Origin: Bernardetiaceae bacterium
GTDB taxonomy: Bacteria; Bacteroidota; Bacteroidia; Cytophagales; Thermoflexibacteraceae
Assembly (NCBI GenBank): GCA_025057115.1
Contig: JANWWZ010000013.1
Coordinates: forward strand, 1-64,000
Direction: 5' to 3'
Length of the DNA: 64,000 bases
This document shows positions 25,837 through 34,649 of the stretch, in pieces (position 1 is the first letter of the stretch; every line of letters begins with the position of its first letter). The notes below the pieces were generated by a model that saw only the letters and a program-made list of their open reading frames with translations, made no database searches and had not been told where the DNA came from. The position numbers were made by a program, and so were the translations under genes.

Positions 25837-26655
25837 TTAGACAGCGACATTATTCTCGCGCAAGGCTTCGTTGAGTGATGTTTTCAAATCGGTGCTTTCT
25901 TTGCGCTTGCCGATGATCAGTGCACAGCCTACTTGATACTCTCCGGCGGGAAATTTTTTGCTGTAGCTGCCTGGCACTACTACAGCACGGTCTGGTACAT
26001 AACCGCGATATTCTACAGGTTCACTTCCCGTTACGTCAATAATTCGAGAAGAACCCGTAATTACTACATTAGCCCCTAAAACCGCTTGCTTTCCGATGCG
26101 AGCTCCTTCTACAATAATGCATCGCGAGCCAATAAAAGCACCGTCTTCTACAATAACTGGGCTGGCTTGTACCGGTTCTAATACGCCTCCAATACCCACG
26201 CCACCACTGATATGTACGTCCTTCCCTATTTGAGCACAGCTGCCTACAGTAGCCCAAGTGTCTATCATCGTGCCACTATCTACATAAGCTCCTATATTGA
26301 CATAAGAAGGCATCATAATTACTCCTTTATTAATAAAAGCCCCGTAGCGTGCAATGGCATGCGGCACTACTCGCACTCCTAATTTGGCGTATCCTTTTTT
26401 GAGGCGCATCTTGTCGTGGAATTCCAAAGGACCTATTTCAATAGTTTCCATCTGGCGAATGGGGAAATAAAGAATTACTGCCTTTTTTATCCATTGGTTT
26501 ACCTGCCAGGAGCCGTCGGGTAATGGCTGCGCTACACGTAAGCGTCCCTTGTCTAGCTCCTCGATAATATACTCAATAGCCTGAATGGTTTCGGTTTGTT
26601 TGAGCAGTTGGCGATCGTTCCAAGCAGCCTCAATAATGTTTTGCAAATTGGTCAT
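25837..26655 (-). CDS. dapD: 2,3,4,5-tetrahydropyridine-2,6-dicarboxylate N-succinyltransferase
   Basis: DapD succinylates tetrahydrodipicolinate with succinyl-CoA in the succinylase route to meso-diaminopimelate and lysine. The 272 residues show an N-terminal helical domain, then hexapeptide repeats of the left-handed beta-helix (GVIMMPSYVNIGAYVDSGTM, ATVGSCAQIGKDVHISGGVG, EDGAFIGSRCIIVEGARIGK). The family block MRLKKGYAKLGVRVVPHAIARYGAFI is also present. It is downstream of tgt on the same strand (65-base gap). No other dap gene is in the window. Confidence 0.96.
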   Translation of the reverse strand: MTNLQNIIEAAWNDRQLLKQTETIQAIEYIIEELDKGRLRVAQPLPDGSWQVNQWIKKAVILYFPIRQMETIEIGPLEFHDKMRLKKGYAKLGVRVVPHAIARYGAFINKGVIMMPSYVNIGAYVDSGTMIDTWATVGSCAQIGKDVHISGGVGIGGVLEPVQASPVIVEDGAFIGSRCIIVEGARIGKQAVLGANVVITGSSRIIDVTGSEPVEYRGYVPDRAVVVPGSYSKKFPAGEYQVGCALIIGKRKESTDLKTSLNEALRENNVAV

Positions 26656-26720
26656 GTTGATACAGATTTACTTATCAATATTACCGCAGGATTGCAAAAA
26701 TGCTACTGGATGCCCAATTT

Positions 26721-27860
26721 TTACAAGCGGCGGCTTACTTTTTCCACCATTTCTTTTTTCCACGGTCCAAATGTTCCAGCAAGGATGTGCTGCCGTGCTT
26801 GCTCTACAAGCCAGAGGTAAAAGCTCAAATTTTGGAGGCTGGCGATTTGCCCACCAAGCATTTCTCCTGCGATAATCAGATGGCGTAAATAAGCTTTGGT
26901 GTAAAAAGTATTTACATAGCCACCTATTTGAGGGTCAATAGGAGAGAAGTCATTCTTCCACTTCTCGTTTTTGATGTTAATAATGCCTTCTGAAGTAAAT
27001 AGCATGCCGTTGCGACCGTTGCGCGTAGGCATTACACAATCGAACATATCTACTCCTAGAGCAATGCATTCTAGAATATTGGCAGGTGTGCCTACGCCCA
27101 TTAAGTATCGAGGTTTGTCCTTGGGCAATAGCTGGCATACTAAAGCAGTCATCTCATACATTTGTTCTGTGGGTTCGCCGACGGAAAGCCCACCGATGGC
27201 GTTGCCTTCGCGCTGATGAGAGGCAATTTCCTCTGCTGAGATGCGGCGTAAGTCAGGATACACACTTCCTTGTACTATAGGAAAGAGAGTTTGCTCGTAA
27301 TGATAGCGGGGCTGAGTATTGTCAAAATGCTTAATGCAGCGCTTTAGCCATCGATGAGTAAGCTCCATAGATTTTTTTGCATAACTATACTCGCATGGAT
27401 AAGGCGGGCAATCATCAAAAGCCATGATGATATCAGCTCCAATTACGCGCTGTATGTCGATTACCCTTTCAGGTGTAAATAAATGCCTTGAACCATCTAT
27501 GTGAGATTGAAAAGTAACGCCTTCCTCAGTGATTTTGCGCTTATCAGCTAAAGAAAATACCTGATAGCCCCCACTATCTGTAAGAATGGGCTTTTTCCAA
27601 CCATTGAAGCGATGCAGCCCACCTGCCTGCTCTAAAATAGTTAGCCCAGGACGCAAGTAAAGATGATAGGTATTTCCCAAAATAATTTGGGCTTTAATAT
27701 CTTGCTCTAGCTCGCGGATATGAATAGCTTTTACCGTGCCCACAGTTCCAACGGGCATAAAAATAGGTGTTTGAATAACGCCGTGGTCAGTGGTAATTTT
27801 CCCTGCACGGGCGGCAGTAGTAATGTCAGTAGCTTCTAGTTCAAAAGAAAGGCGCGGCAT
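26721..27860 (-). CDS. tgt: tRNA-guanine transglycosylase
   Basis: Exchanges guanine-34 of GUN-anticodon tRNAs for a queuine precursor. The 379-residue product begins MPRLSFELEATD; a longer frame from 28043 runs through a terminator and has no family similarity. Core motifs are intact: VGTVGTVKAI, ILGNTYHLYLRPG, LTDSGGYQVFSL, IMAFDDCPPYP, GLSVGEP, LMGVGTPANILE and FDCVMPTRNGRNG with the catalytic Asp. Oddly, the zinc site (CxCxxC plus a later His in the E. coli type) is absent: the aligned segment reads DPQIGGYVNTFYTKAYLRHL and the His position is Gln in SLQNL. It lies between the peptidase and dapD genes. Confidence 0.94.
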   Translation of the reverse strand: MPRLSFELEATDITTAARAGKITTDHGVIQTPIFMPVGTVGTVKAIHIRELEQDIKAQIILGNTYHLYLRPGLTILEQAGGLHRFNGWKKPILTDSGGYQVFSLADKRKITEEGVTFQSHIDGSRHLFTPERVIDIQRVIGADIIMAFDDCPPYPCEYSYAKKSMELTHRWLKRCIKHFDNTQPRYHYEQTLFPIVQGSVYPDLRRISAEEIASHQREGNAIGGLSVGEPTEQMYEMTALVCQLLPKDKPRYLMGVGTPANILECIALGVDMFDCVMPTRNGRNGMLFTSEGIINIKNEKWKNDFSPIDPQIGGYVNTFYTKAYLRHLIIAGEMLGGQIASLQNLSFYLWLVEQARQHILAGTFGPWKKEMVEKVSRRL

Positions 27861-27883
27861 AGGGCAAAAAACGGGCACAAAAT

Positions 27884-27923
27884 TAAAAACCCTCAAAGAC
27901 TCTTGGGTTTCTTTGAGGGTTTT
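27884..27923 (-). terminator. Rho-independent terminator (minus strand)
   Basis: AAAACCCTCAAAG pairs with CTTTGAGGGTTTT around a 12-base loop. Read leftward it is followed by TTTTTAATTTTG. It separates the zinc peptidase gene from tgt and argues against the long tgt frame. Confidence 0.75.
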
Positions 27924-27949
27924 GAAAAGGAAGGTATTAAGTAAAGAAT

Positions 27950-28624
27950 TTAGTCTTCGCTTCTGCCTAGAAGAATCAAGATGTAGTGAACCAGCGTAGC
28001 TATTGAGCCCAATGCAGCCACTACATAGGTCATAGCCGCCCACCAGAGAGCATTTTTTGCCATGCCGTACTCTGAGCGATCTACTACACGTGCATTAAAC
28101 AACCACTCAACTGCTCGACGGCTCGCATCGAACTCTACAGGTAAAGTAATAAGGCTGAACAAGGTAATCAGTGCAAATAATCCAATTCCGATAATAAGCG
28201 GCAGCGGCGTTAATTCTATTAAGAAAACTCCCGCTAACAGAATCCAGCTAATCCAACTAGAGGCAACACTCACCACAGGCACTAATGCTGAACGCATTTG
28301 CAAAAAACTATATGCGGTAGCGTGTTGTATAGCATGACCTGTTTCGTGGGCTGCTACGGCTGCGGCAGCCGCATTGCGCCCATAAAATACCTCTTCGCTT
28401 AAGTTTATTGTTTTATCGGCAGGGTTATAATGGTCAGTCAATTGTCCAGGAATACAAGTAACTTCTACGTCGTAGATTCTATTGTCGCGTAGCATTTTGA
28501 GAGCTACCTCAGCACCGCTCAACCCTGAGCTCAGCGGAGTCATGGAATAAGTGCGAAACTTGCTTCTTAAAATAGCTTGTATTGCCCAACTTGCTGCCAA
28601 GATAATTAAAGAAAGCAGTAGCAT
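27950..28624 (-). CDS. Membrane zinc metallopeptidase, YugP family
   Basis: A 224-residue protein with an N-terminal transmembrane segment, the zinc motif HETGH at residues 93-97 and further hydrophobic segments (about 110-165 and 195-218). Block SGLSGAEVALKMLRDNRI and DHYNPADKTINLSEEVFYGRNAAAAAVAAHETGHAIQ match the YugP/Zn_peptidase_2 family. PVEFDASRRAVEWL is the usual downstream segment. Its cellular substrate is unknown. It ends at a terminator before tgt; the flippase-like gene is 58 bases upstream on the same strand. Confidence 0.9.
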   Translation of the reverse strand: MLLLSLIILAASWAIQAILRSKFRTYSMTPLSSGLSGAEVALKMLRDNRIYDVEVTCIPGQLTDHYNPADKTINLSEEVFYGRNAAAAAVAAHETGHAIQHATAYSFLQMRSALVPVVSVASSWISWILLAGVFLIELTPLPLIIGIGLFALITLFSLITLPVEFDASRRAVEWLFNARVVDRSEYGMAKNALWWAAMTYVVAALGSIATLVHYILILLGRSED

Positions 28625-28682
28625 AACTTATGCACCGTTATAGTTTACCGTAATATTACTCCATACAAATCAAATGCACAAG

Positions 28683-29705
28683 TCAACGCTGCGCCATTTT
28701 GACAGATTCGCCAAAAGGTTTAAAAAAATTGCTTAGTGCTAAAGCAATTAACCCAAACCCTATAAACATTACCACTTGCGTGCTGTGGGCGATAAAAGCA
28801 AACTCTTGTGCTGCTACTTGAGATATGCCATAAGCTGCCAAAGTGGCAGTAATAAGCAAATGATATACTCCAATTCCACCTTGTACTGGTGCAACAACGC
28901 TAATCCCACTCATCATAAGGATGGCTAACGCGCAGTGCCAGTCTAAATTTTCGGTAGCGGGCATGGCAAAAAAGAGTACGTAAGAAGTTAAATAGTAACA
29001 CGTCCACATAAAGGCGGTGTGTAGAAAAAATGCAAAGCGTTGAGCAGGCGAAAGTTTCAATACCGATAGCATTCCATCTTTTAACCCCTTGAGAAAGCCG
29101 ACGATGCGCTGGGTCCAAAGCAATTGCTTCCAGTAAGAGCGCGTAAAATACAAGCCCGCTACCACCCCTACCATTATCAAAACTACTGCAACCAACAACA
29201 AACTCCTGTCGGAAATAGAGTTAGGTGAGCCTTGAGTAGTAAAAATTTTTGTAAGAAATTCACCGATACGGTCAAATTCTATCCAAAGAGAAAGCAAAGT
29301 AAAAATCGCCAGCAAAAGCATGTCAAAGATGCGCTCAGTGATAACCGCTCCAAAGGCTACTTGAAAAGGAATGCCTTTCATTCGCTGCAGGGCGGCGCAG
29401 CGCGTTACTTCACCCATTCGCGGCACTACTAAGTTGGCTAAATAGCCTATCATCACAGCTATTAACGAAGGCATTGTACCTGCTTTATATCCCAAAGGAC
29501 GCAACATTATTGCCCAACGAATGCCACGGCTCCAATGAGAAAGCATGGAGATTCCAATGGAAGCAGCTATCCACTCCCAACGAGCCTGCGAAATATTGCG
29601 CCATAACTGATTAAAATCCTGATTGCGATATAACCACCAAAACAATCCAACAGCAATAGCAAAAGTGAGCGAGTACTTTAATGCCGCAAAGGCTTTAGAT
29701 TTCAT
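28683..29705 (-). CDS. Flippase-like / LPG synthase transmembrane-domain protein
   Basis: A 340-residue polytopic protein with about eight transmembrane segments. It matches the UPF0104/YbhN family (LPG_synthase_TM): the N-terminal WWLYRNQDFNQLWRNISQARWEW, then SRGIRWAIMLRPLG, NLVVPRMGEVTRCAALQR, and GISVVAPVQGGIGVYHLLI. The domain was first described in MprF, but standalone members like this lack the soluble aminoacyltransferase and their function is unproven; lipid translocation is suspected. Confidence 0.85.
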   Translation of the reverse strand: MKSKAFAALKYSLTFAIAVGLFWWLYRNQDFNQLWRNISQARWEWIAASIGISMLSHWSRGIRWAIMLRPLGYKAGTMPSLIAVMIGYLANLVVPRMGEVTRCAALQRMKGIPFQVAFGAVITERIFDMLLLAIFTLLSLWIEFDRIGEFLTKIFTTQGSPNSISDRSLLLVAVVLIMVGVVAGLYFTRSYWKQLLWTQRIVGFLKGLKDGMLSVLKLSPAQRFAFFLHTAFMWTCYYLTSYVLFFAMPATENLDWHCALAILMMSGISVVAPVQGGIGVYHLLITATLAAYGISQVAAQEFAFIAHSTQVVMFIGFGLIALALSNFFKPFGESVKMAQR

Positions 29706-29797
29706 TGTTAGCTACTGATAAAAAGTCGAGCAAAATTGGAAAAGATTGCAATATGTTTTATTTACTCACAAGAAAAATGCCCCTTTGCGCTAGCTTT

Positions 29798-30535
29798 TTA
29801 CTTTTGGCAGTAGCAATACTTGAATGAGTTACCAGCAGCCATACAGCGGCAGAAAGCTAATAAGCCAGCTTGCCCACGTTCTTGATACCATTGTTTTACT
29901 TCATGGCGTGCCGTAAGGTAATTTAGATAGGTGTGATGTGGATTACTAAAAAACTCTCTATTAGTGGAGAGAGATTGTAGGTCAGGGGCGTATGTGCCGT
30001 TATGTGTTAAAATGTGCCATTCTTCTTCTGCATGAGGAAAACGGTAGTCTACTAACATGGCAAGCCCTTCATCAAACCAGGCAGGGAGTTGAAAAGTGCG
30101 GCTACACCATCCGATGCGCTCAAGTAGCTCAGCGTGGCAAAGTTCGTGGGCAAGTACATCGGAGTTAATTCCTTCAGGCTCTAAAACAATGTATGCTCCT
30201 GTAATAGCTAAGTGCGTCAATCCTGTGCGGGCATTGGGTGCGCCAAAGTAGCGGATGGTTTCTATGTTGTGTCCAGCGATGATAACAGGCTTGGCTTGTT
30301 GGGTACCAAAAAACTGCTCAACGCGCTTCTGAGCAGTTGTTAGACAAGTAAGTAAGCAGTCTTGCAAAACTGTGGGCATTTGAGGAGTTACATATATTCT
30401 TGGCGCAATTTGCTTCATCTTTTGACTGTCGACGTTCAAGCATCGGAAGTATTCTGGACGAATAATAGCGTATATACCCAGCGCTACTATCAGCACTAGA
30501 AGGAATAGCAAACTTATTTGCAGTAGCCACTTCAA
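29798..30535 (-). CDS. Membrane-anchored gluzincin metalloprotease
   Basis: A 245-residue protein with an N-terminal membrane anchor (residues 5-26) and an extracytoplasmic domain. The zinc motif HELCH is at 130-134 and the Glu ligand in AWFDEGLAML at 156; both lie in the arrangement of gluzincins (peptidase MA-like). The start is TTG, and its TTGA overlaps the TGA of waaA, so the two are translationally coupled. Several cysteines occur in the exported part, including a CYC near the C-terminus. Substrate unknown. Confidence 0.75.
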   Translation of the reverse strand: MKWLLQISLLFLLVLIVALGIYAIIRPEYFRCLNVDSQKMKQIAPRIYVTPQMPTVLQDCLLTCLTTAQKRVEQFFGTQQAKPVIIAGHNIETIRYFGAPNARTGLTHLAITGAYIVLEPEGINSDVLAHELCHAELLERIGWCSRTFQLPAWFDEGLAMLVDYRFPHAEEEWHILTHNGTYAPDLQSLSTNREFFSNPHHTYLNYLTARHEVKQWYQERGQAGLLAFCRCMAAGNSFKYCYCQK

Positions 30536-31797
30536 TGCTGCTTGAAGTCTAGATATTTGCTAATGCTTGTCAGTATCTTTTTAGTAGCTCCTTTATTGCG
30601 TTGTATGTAAGCAGAACATGCCTCGGAGGCGTGTTGCCATGCTTGTTTATGGGTCAATAGTTGTTTGACAATCTGGGTAAATTCACCTGGGCGAGCTATG
30701 ATGAAAGCCCCTCCTTTTGCTAATAATTCCACCGCTTCTGGAAATTGACTGTAATTCCGATTGCCAAACACTACAGGAACTCCGAAAGCAGCAGGCTCTA
30801 AAATGTTGTGCAATCCATTGCCGAAAGCCCCTCCTACGTAAGCCAAGTTGCCGTAAATGTACAAACGATTTAGCATGCCAATATTGTCAATCAGTAAGCA
30901 TCGGGCACCATACAAATTCTCATCAAGATGACTTGTTACCTGAGAATAACGAAGCGTTTTGAACAATTTACAATCTTGCTCAATTCTTTGAAGCAGTTTC
31001 TCGCTAATTTCATGAGGCGCAATAATAAACTTGCACCATCCTAATAGTTGTTTTACGTCCTGCTGAATAATGTGCCAGTCCTCTGACCAAAGGCTTCCAA
31101 TAACAATGGTATTGTTTCCATAAGCAAAATGAGCGGCGATGCTCACAGGGGCGGCAGTTTCTGCAATATATGCTACTCTATCTATGCGCGTATCCCCTGA
31201 AACATGTACCTGGCGCACGCCGATGCCAGCTAAAAGATGTCGCGAAGATTCATTTTGTACATGTATCTCGCGAAAATAATGCAGCATTTGCCTGTAGAAA
31301 CCTCCATAAGGCTTAAAAAATAACTGCTGACGACGAAAAACAGCCGAAAATAATATCACGGGTATATTTCGTCGGTGGAGTTCCCTAAGATAATAATACC
31401 AAAACTCGTATCTGACAAAAAAAACAATGGCAGGTTTGACGAGAGCAACAATTCTCTGTGCTTGCTTAGGGGAATCTAAAGGAAGATAAAGTACCCAGTT
31501 GGCATGTTCGTAGCGCTGGTGCAACTGATAGCCACTAGGGGAGAAAAACGTTAGCAGGACTTTGTATTTAGGATAGCGTTGGCGAAATTGTTCTATTAGA
31601 GTTCTACCTTGTTCAAACTCTCCTACCGAAGCGCAGTGAAACCAAGCAATAGGAGAATCCTCATGCGCGAAAAGGTTTTCCCAGCGTGGGGCTTGTTCTC
31701 GGCGCCCTGCAAGAAAAGCAGCCGCTTTAGCATTAAATAAAGCAGCGATGCGCAAGCCTATTCGATAAAGCAATAAAAACAGATTGTATAGCAACAA
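30532..31797 (-). CDS. waaA: 3-deoxy-D-manno-octulosonic acid (KDO) transferase
   Basis: WaaA/KdtA transfers KDO from CMP-KDO to lipid A precursor at the inner membrane. The 421 residues have an N-terminal membrane-associated segment, the catalytic region FHCASVGEFEQGRTLIE, LLTFFSPSGYQ and LYLPLDSPKQAQRIV. The C-terminal GT-B half has VIGSLWSEDW, APHEISEKLLQRIE, YVGGAFGNGLHNILEPAAFGVPVVFG. It shows that the organism makes KDO, relevant to the KdsC-like gene at 61.7 kb. It overlaps the gluzincin gene downstream and is divergent from DUF1573. Confidence 0.94.
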   Translation of the reverse strand: MLLYNLFLLLYRIGLRIAALFNAKAAAFLAGRREQAPRWENLFAHEDSPIAWFHCASVGEFEQGRTLIEQFRQRYPKYKVLLTFFSPSGYQLHQRYEHANWVLYLPLDSPKQAQRIVALVKPAIVFFVRYEFWYYYLRELHRRNIPVILFSAVFRRQQLFFKPYGGFYRQMLHYFREIHVQNESSRHLLAGIGVRQVHVSGDTRIDRVAYIAETAAPVSIAAHFAYGNNTIVIGSLWSEDWHIIQQDVKQLLGWCKFIIAPHEISEKLLQRIEQDCKLFKTLRYSQVTSHLDENLYGARCLLIDNIGMLNRLYIYGNLAYVGGAFGNGLHNILEPAAFGVPVVFGNRNYSQFPEAVELLAKGGAFIIARPGEFTQIVKQLLTHKQAWQHASEACSAYIQRNKGATKKILTSISKYLDFKQH

Positions 31798-31814
31798 AGG
31801 GAAAAGTAACTTTG
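31783..31814 (+). promoter_or_regulatory. Predicted promoter for DUF1573-pth
   Basis: TTG (31783-31785), a 21-base spacer and TAACTTTG (31807-31814) match the Bacteroidota promoter pattern. It would give a leader of about 45 bases to the ATG at 31868. It overlaps the first codons of the divergent waaA. Confidence 0.5.
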
Positions 31815-31867
31815 TAGCATTGCAAAATTAGTGCGAGACCTCAAACTACAATAGCCATTACACTGCT

Positions 31868-32368
31868 ATGAAACAACTACTTAGGATATGCCTTGTAGCA
31901 CTAGTAAGTGCTTGTGCAAACCAAGAGCAGAAACAATCAGCTGTAGAGCAGCCTGCTGCAGTAAACGCCTCTTTGGATACCATCAAGACAGATAGCACTA
32001 CAGCACCTAAGGTAGCAGAAGAAAATTACGCTCAATTTAAATTTGAAACCCAAGAATACAATTTCGGCAAAATACAACAAGGCAAAAAAGTGCGCTATAC
32101 TTATAAGTTTACTAACGTAGGTAAGGTGCCTTTAGTAATTTCTCACGTGCAACCTCAATGTGGCTGTACGGCAGCTAGCTATACCAAGGATCCCGTTCCA
32201 CCAGGCGGACAGGGCGAAATTACTTTAGAATTCGACAGTCAGGGCAGGGAAGGGCAGCAAAATAAAATTACTACCGTGTACGCCAATGTACCTGGAGGCA
32301 ACGTACTACTAACTATGACCGGGCTGGTGGAAGTATTGCCCGACGGACGCCCAGTGCGCAAAAATTGA
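31868..32368 (+). CDS. DUF1573 lipoprotein
   Basis: A 166-residue protein with signal peptide and lipobox (LVSAC, Cys16). A Ser/Thr/Ala/Gln-rich linker follows, and then a DUF1573 Ig-like domain from about residue 55: FGKIQQGKKVRYTYKFTNVG, PLVISHVQPQCGCTAASY, PPGGQGEITLEFDSQGREG. It is typical of Bacteroidota envelope proteins; no biochemical role is established. The stop codon overlaps the region just before pth, so the two form a short operon. Confidence 0.88.
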   Translation: MKQLLRICLVALVSACANQEQKQSAVEQPAAVNASLDTIKTDSTTAPKVAEENYAQFKFETQEYNFGKIQQGKKVRYTYKFTNVGKVPLVISHVQPQCGCTAASYTKDPVPPGGQGEITLEFDSQGREGQQNKITTVYANVPGGNVLLTMTGLVEVLPDGRPVRKN

Positions 32369-32373
32369 AATTC

Positions 32374-32931
32374 ATGAAATACCTCATAGTAGGGCTAGGC
32401 AACATAGGGGAACAGTATCACCAAACCCGACACAATATCGGATTTATGATCCTTGAAGCCCTCGCACAAAGTTTCCAAGCTACTTTTTCTCTTAATAAGT
32501 TGGCATACACAAGTGAAGTTCGGTACAAGGGCTGCATCCTCTGGCTAATCAAGCCCACTACTTACATGAACTTGAGCGGCAAAGCCGTAAATTACTGGCT
32601 CAAACAGCAAGAAATACCGTTGGAAAATCTTTTAGTGGTAGTAGATGACGTTCACTTGCCTTTCGGCAAAATGAGGTTGCGCGCTGGGGGTAGTAGCGCT
32701 GGTCATAATGGACTCAAAGACATTGAAGCTAAATTAGGCACACAGCAATATCCCCGCTTGCGCTTCGGCATCGGTAATGACTATCCCAAAGGAAGGCAAG
32801 TAGAATACGTATTGAGCAAGTTTACCCCAGAACAGCTCAACGAGATGCCATCTCTTTTGCAAAAAGCACAAGAAATTATTTTATCCTTTTGTACCGTTGG
32901 CATTGTGCAAACTATGAACTTGTATAATTAA
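32374..32931 (+). CDS. pth: Peptidyl-tRNA hydrolase
   Basis: Pth releases peptides from peptidyl-tRNA that drops off ribosomes. The 185 residues (from ATG 32374) contain LIVGLGNIGEQYHQTRHNIGF with the catalytic His and Asn. KPTTYMNLSGKAV, VVVDDVHLPFGKMRLRAGG with the catalytic Asp, and GHNGLKDIEAKLGTQQYPRLRFGIG follow. A TTG nine bases upstream would overlap the DUF1573 stop and is a less likely start. The genes are separated by only 5 bases. Confidence 0.96.
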   Translation: MKYLIVGLGNIGEQYHQTRHNIGFMILEALAQSFQATFSLNKLAYTSEVRYKGCILWLIKPTTYMNLSGKAVNYWLKQQEIPLENLLVVVDDVHLPFGKMRLRAGGSSAGHNGLKDIEAKLGTQQYPRLRFGIGNDYPKGRQVEYVLSKFTPEQLNEMPSLLQKAQEIILSFCTVGIVQTMNLYN

Positions 32932-33028
32932 TCATTACTCAGGAGAAAGCTGCGTTTGATGCCTGCAACATCAAAAGTGATGTGCTTATTTGCAAGCTAT
33001 CAAATAGTAGTTGAAGTGATTGGAGTTG

Positions 33029-33036
33029 TAAATTTG
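33029..33036 (+). promoter_or_regulatory. Candidate -7 element for hemN
   Basis: TAAATTTG matches TAnnTTTG exactly, 24 bases before the hemN ATG. The best upstream TTG (33011-33013) is 15 bases away, shorter than ideal. Confidence 0.35.
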
Positions 33037-33060
33037 TATTAACTCGACAATCAAACTGCA

Positions 33061-34425
33061 ATGAATATTGCTGAACTTCAAGATTTATTGCATCACTATG
33101 ATGTGCCTTTGCCGCGCTACACTAGCTATCCGACCGTCCCCTATTGGAATAATGCTACTTTTTCACCTTGGGCGTGGAAACAGCTAGTACAACAGCGTTT
33201 TGAAGCAGAAGAAAAAATAATTTGCCTTTACATACACCTGCCTTTTTGCGAGGAACTTTGTACCTATTGTGCTTGTAATAAACGCATTACCAAAAATCAC
33301 GCTGTGGAAGAGCCTTATTTGCACAGTGTGTTGAAAGAGTGGGAGATGTATTTACAACTCTTTGGCAGCCAGCCCATCATAAAAGAAATTCACTTAGGAG
33401 GAGGCACGCCTACTTTCTTTTCGCCTAAAAACTTGCGCTTCTTGATTGAAAGCATCTTGCAACAGGCACAGAAAGCACCCGAACACGAGTTTAGCGTAGA
33501 AGTTCACCCTAATTACACTACTTATGAACACTTATATGCTTTGCGCAGCGTCGGCTTTAACCGCATCAGTCTAGGCGTACAGGATTTTGACCCCAAGGTG
33601 CAATACGTTATTAATCGTTTGCAAAGTTTTCAGCAAACTGAGCAGGTAGTTTCCTGGGCGCGGCAGCTTGGTTACGAAAGTGTAAACATAGATTTAGTGT
33701 ATGGGCTGCCTTGGCAAAGGCTTCAAAGCATAGAACTGACTATCAACCAGATAGCCTTACTTAAACCCGACCGCATTGCATTTTACTCCTACGCGCACGT
33801 GCCGTGGAAGAGCAAAGCCCAGCGCCGCTATACTGACGAAGACGTCCCTAAGGCACAAGAAAAAATTAGCCTCTATAGCTTGGGTTATCAATTGCTTACA
33901 AACTTAGGTTACATTCCCATAGGAATGGATCATTTTGCCCTTCCTTCTGACAAACTTTTCCAAGCTTATCGCAAAGGGCAATTGCACCGCAATTTTATGG
34001 GATATACTACCACAAACCATAAGTTAATTATTGGTCTGGGCATGTCTTCTATCAGTGATGCTTGGAACGCATTTGCTCAAAACGATAAAACCGTAGAGGG
34101 TTATGAATATGCTATTGCTCAGGGGGAGTTACCCCTTGTTAGCGGGCATTTACTCACACAAGAAGATTTGCAACTTCGCCAAATAATTCTACAACTCATG
34201 TGCAGAGATACAGCAAGGTTTCACTATCAGGATTTTGAGCCAGATTTTGCAGCACATGTATGGGCTCAACTAAAACGCCTTGCTGCTGACGAACTCGTAT
34301 TACTAGAAGGGGAACAAGTAAAAGTATTGCCCAAAGGAAAACTGCTCATTCGCCATGTATGTGCTGCTTTTGATGCTTACCTATATCGCCATGCCAGAAA
34401 AGCACAGTTTAGTAAGGCTATTTAA
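33061..34425 (+). CDS. hemN: Oxygen-independent coproporphyrinogen III oxidase
   Basis: This radical-SAM enzyme converts coproporphyrinogen III to protoporphyrinogen IX in heme synthesis without oxygen. The 454-residue protein has the HemN N-terminal block PRYTSYPTVPYW, which separates true HemN from HemW. The cluster-binding cysteines are C63, C67 and C70 in PFCEELCTYCAC, followed by EIHLGGGTPTF, RISLGVQDFDPKVQ and NIDLVYGLPWQ. The length is normal for HemN. hemE of the same pathway lies at 43.3 kb. Its stop is 3 bases from a small convergent gene. Confidence 0.95.
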   Translation: MNIAELQDLLHHYDVPLPRYTSYPTVPYWNNATFSPWAWKQLVQQRFEAEEKIICLYIHLPFCEELCTYCACNKRITKNHAVEEPYLHSVLKEWEMYLQLFGSQPIIKEIHLGGGTPTFFSPKNLRFLIESILQQAQKAPEHEFSVEVHPNYTTYEHLYALRSVGFNRISLGVQDFDPKVQYVINRLQSFQQTEQVVSWARQLGYESVNIDLVYGLPWQRLQSIELTINQIALLKPDRIAFYSYAHVPWKSKAQRRYTDEDVPKAQEKISLYSLGYQLLTNLGYIPIGMDHFALPSDKLFQAYRKGQLHRNFMGYTTTNHKLIIGLGMSSISDAWNAFAQNDKTVEGYEYAIAQGELPLVSGHLLTQEDLQLRQIILQLMCRDTARFHYQDFEPDFAAHVWAQLKRLAADELVLLEGEQVKVLPKGKLLIRHVCAAFDAYLYRHARKAQFSKAI

Positions 34426-34430
34426 GTCGC

Positions 34431-34649
34431 TCAATCTCTTAATTGCACTGTGTCTATTGCCATGCGTTGGCGTGGTTTAGAAAACGGAGCAGGAGCGGTA
34501 GGCAAAATTTCGCCTTCGCTACTGAAATTGGGAGTAACCACTGAAATAGAAGTCTCTTGGTATCCCCTTTCAGGAAGAACTATCATGGTAAATAATGCCA
34601 AATCGGCTATTAGAAAAAACAGAGACAGCCGAAATCCTAGATTCCGCAT
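34431..34649 (-). CDS. Small single-pass membrane protein
   Basis: A possible 72-residue protein with an N-terminal membrane segment (FRLSLFFLIADLALFTMIVL, residues 6-25) followed by a polar tail rich in Pro, Ser and Thr. The membrane segment argues for the minus strand over the basic, featureless frame on the plus strand. It is convergent with hemN. I recognise no family. Confidence 0.45.
   Translation of the reverse strand: MRNLGFRLSLFFLIADLALFTMIVLPERGYQETSISVVTPNFSSEGEILPTAPAPFSKPRQRMAIDTVQLRD

Noticed and set aside
25734-25869. Open frame reading EILITNQTFDEVFQEM..., possibly a transposase N-terminal relic
   Set aside because: Too short to identify, no inverted repeats or target duplications seen, and it runs into the dapD gene on the other strand.
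27861-28043. N-terminal 61-codon extension of tgt
   Set aside because: It reads through a strong terminator hairpin into the peptidase gene and has no similarity to TGT; the ATG at 27860 fits the family start.
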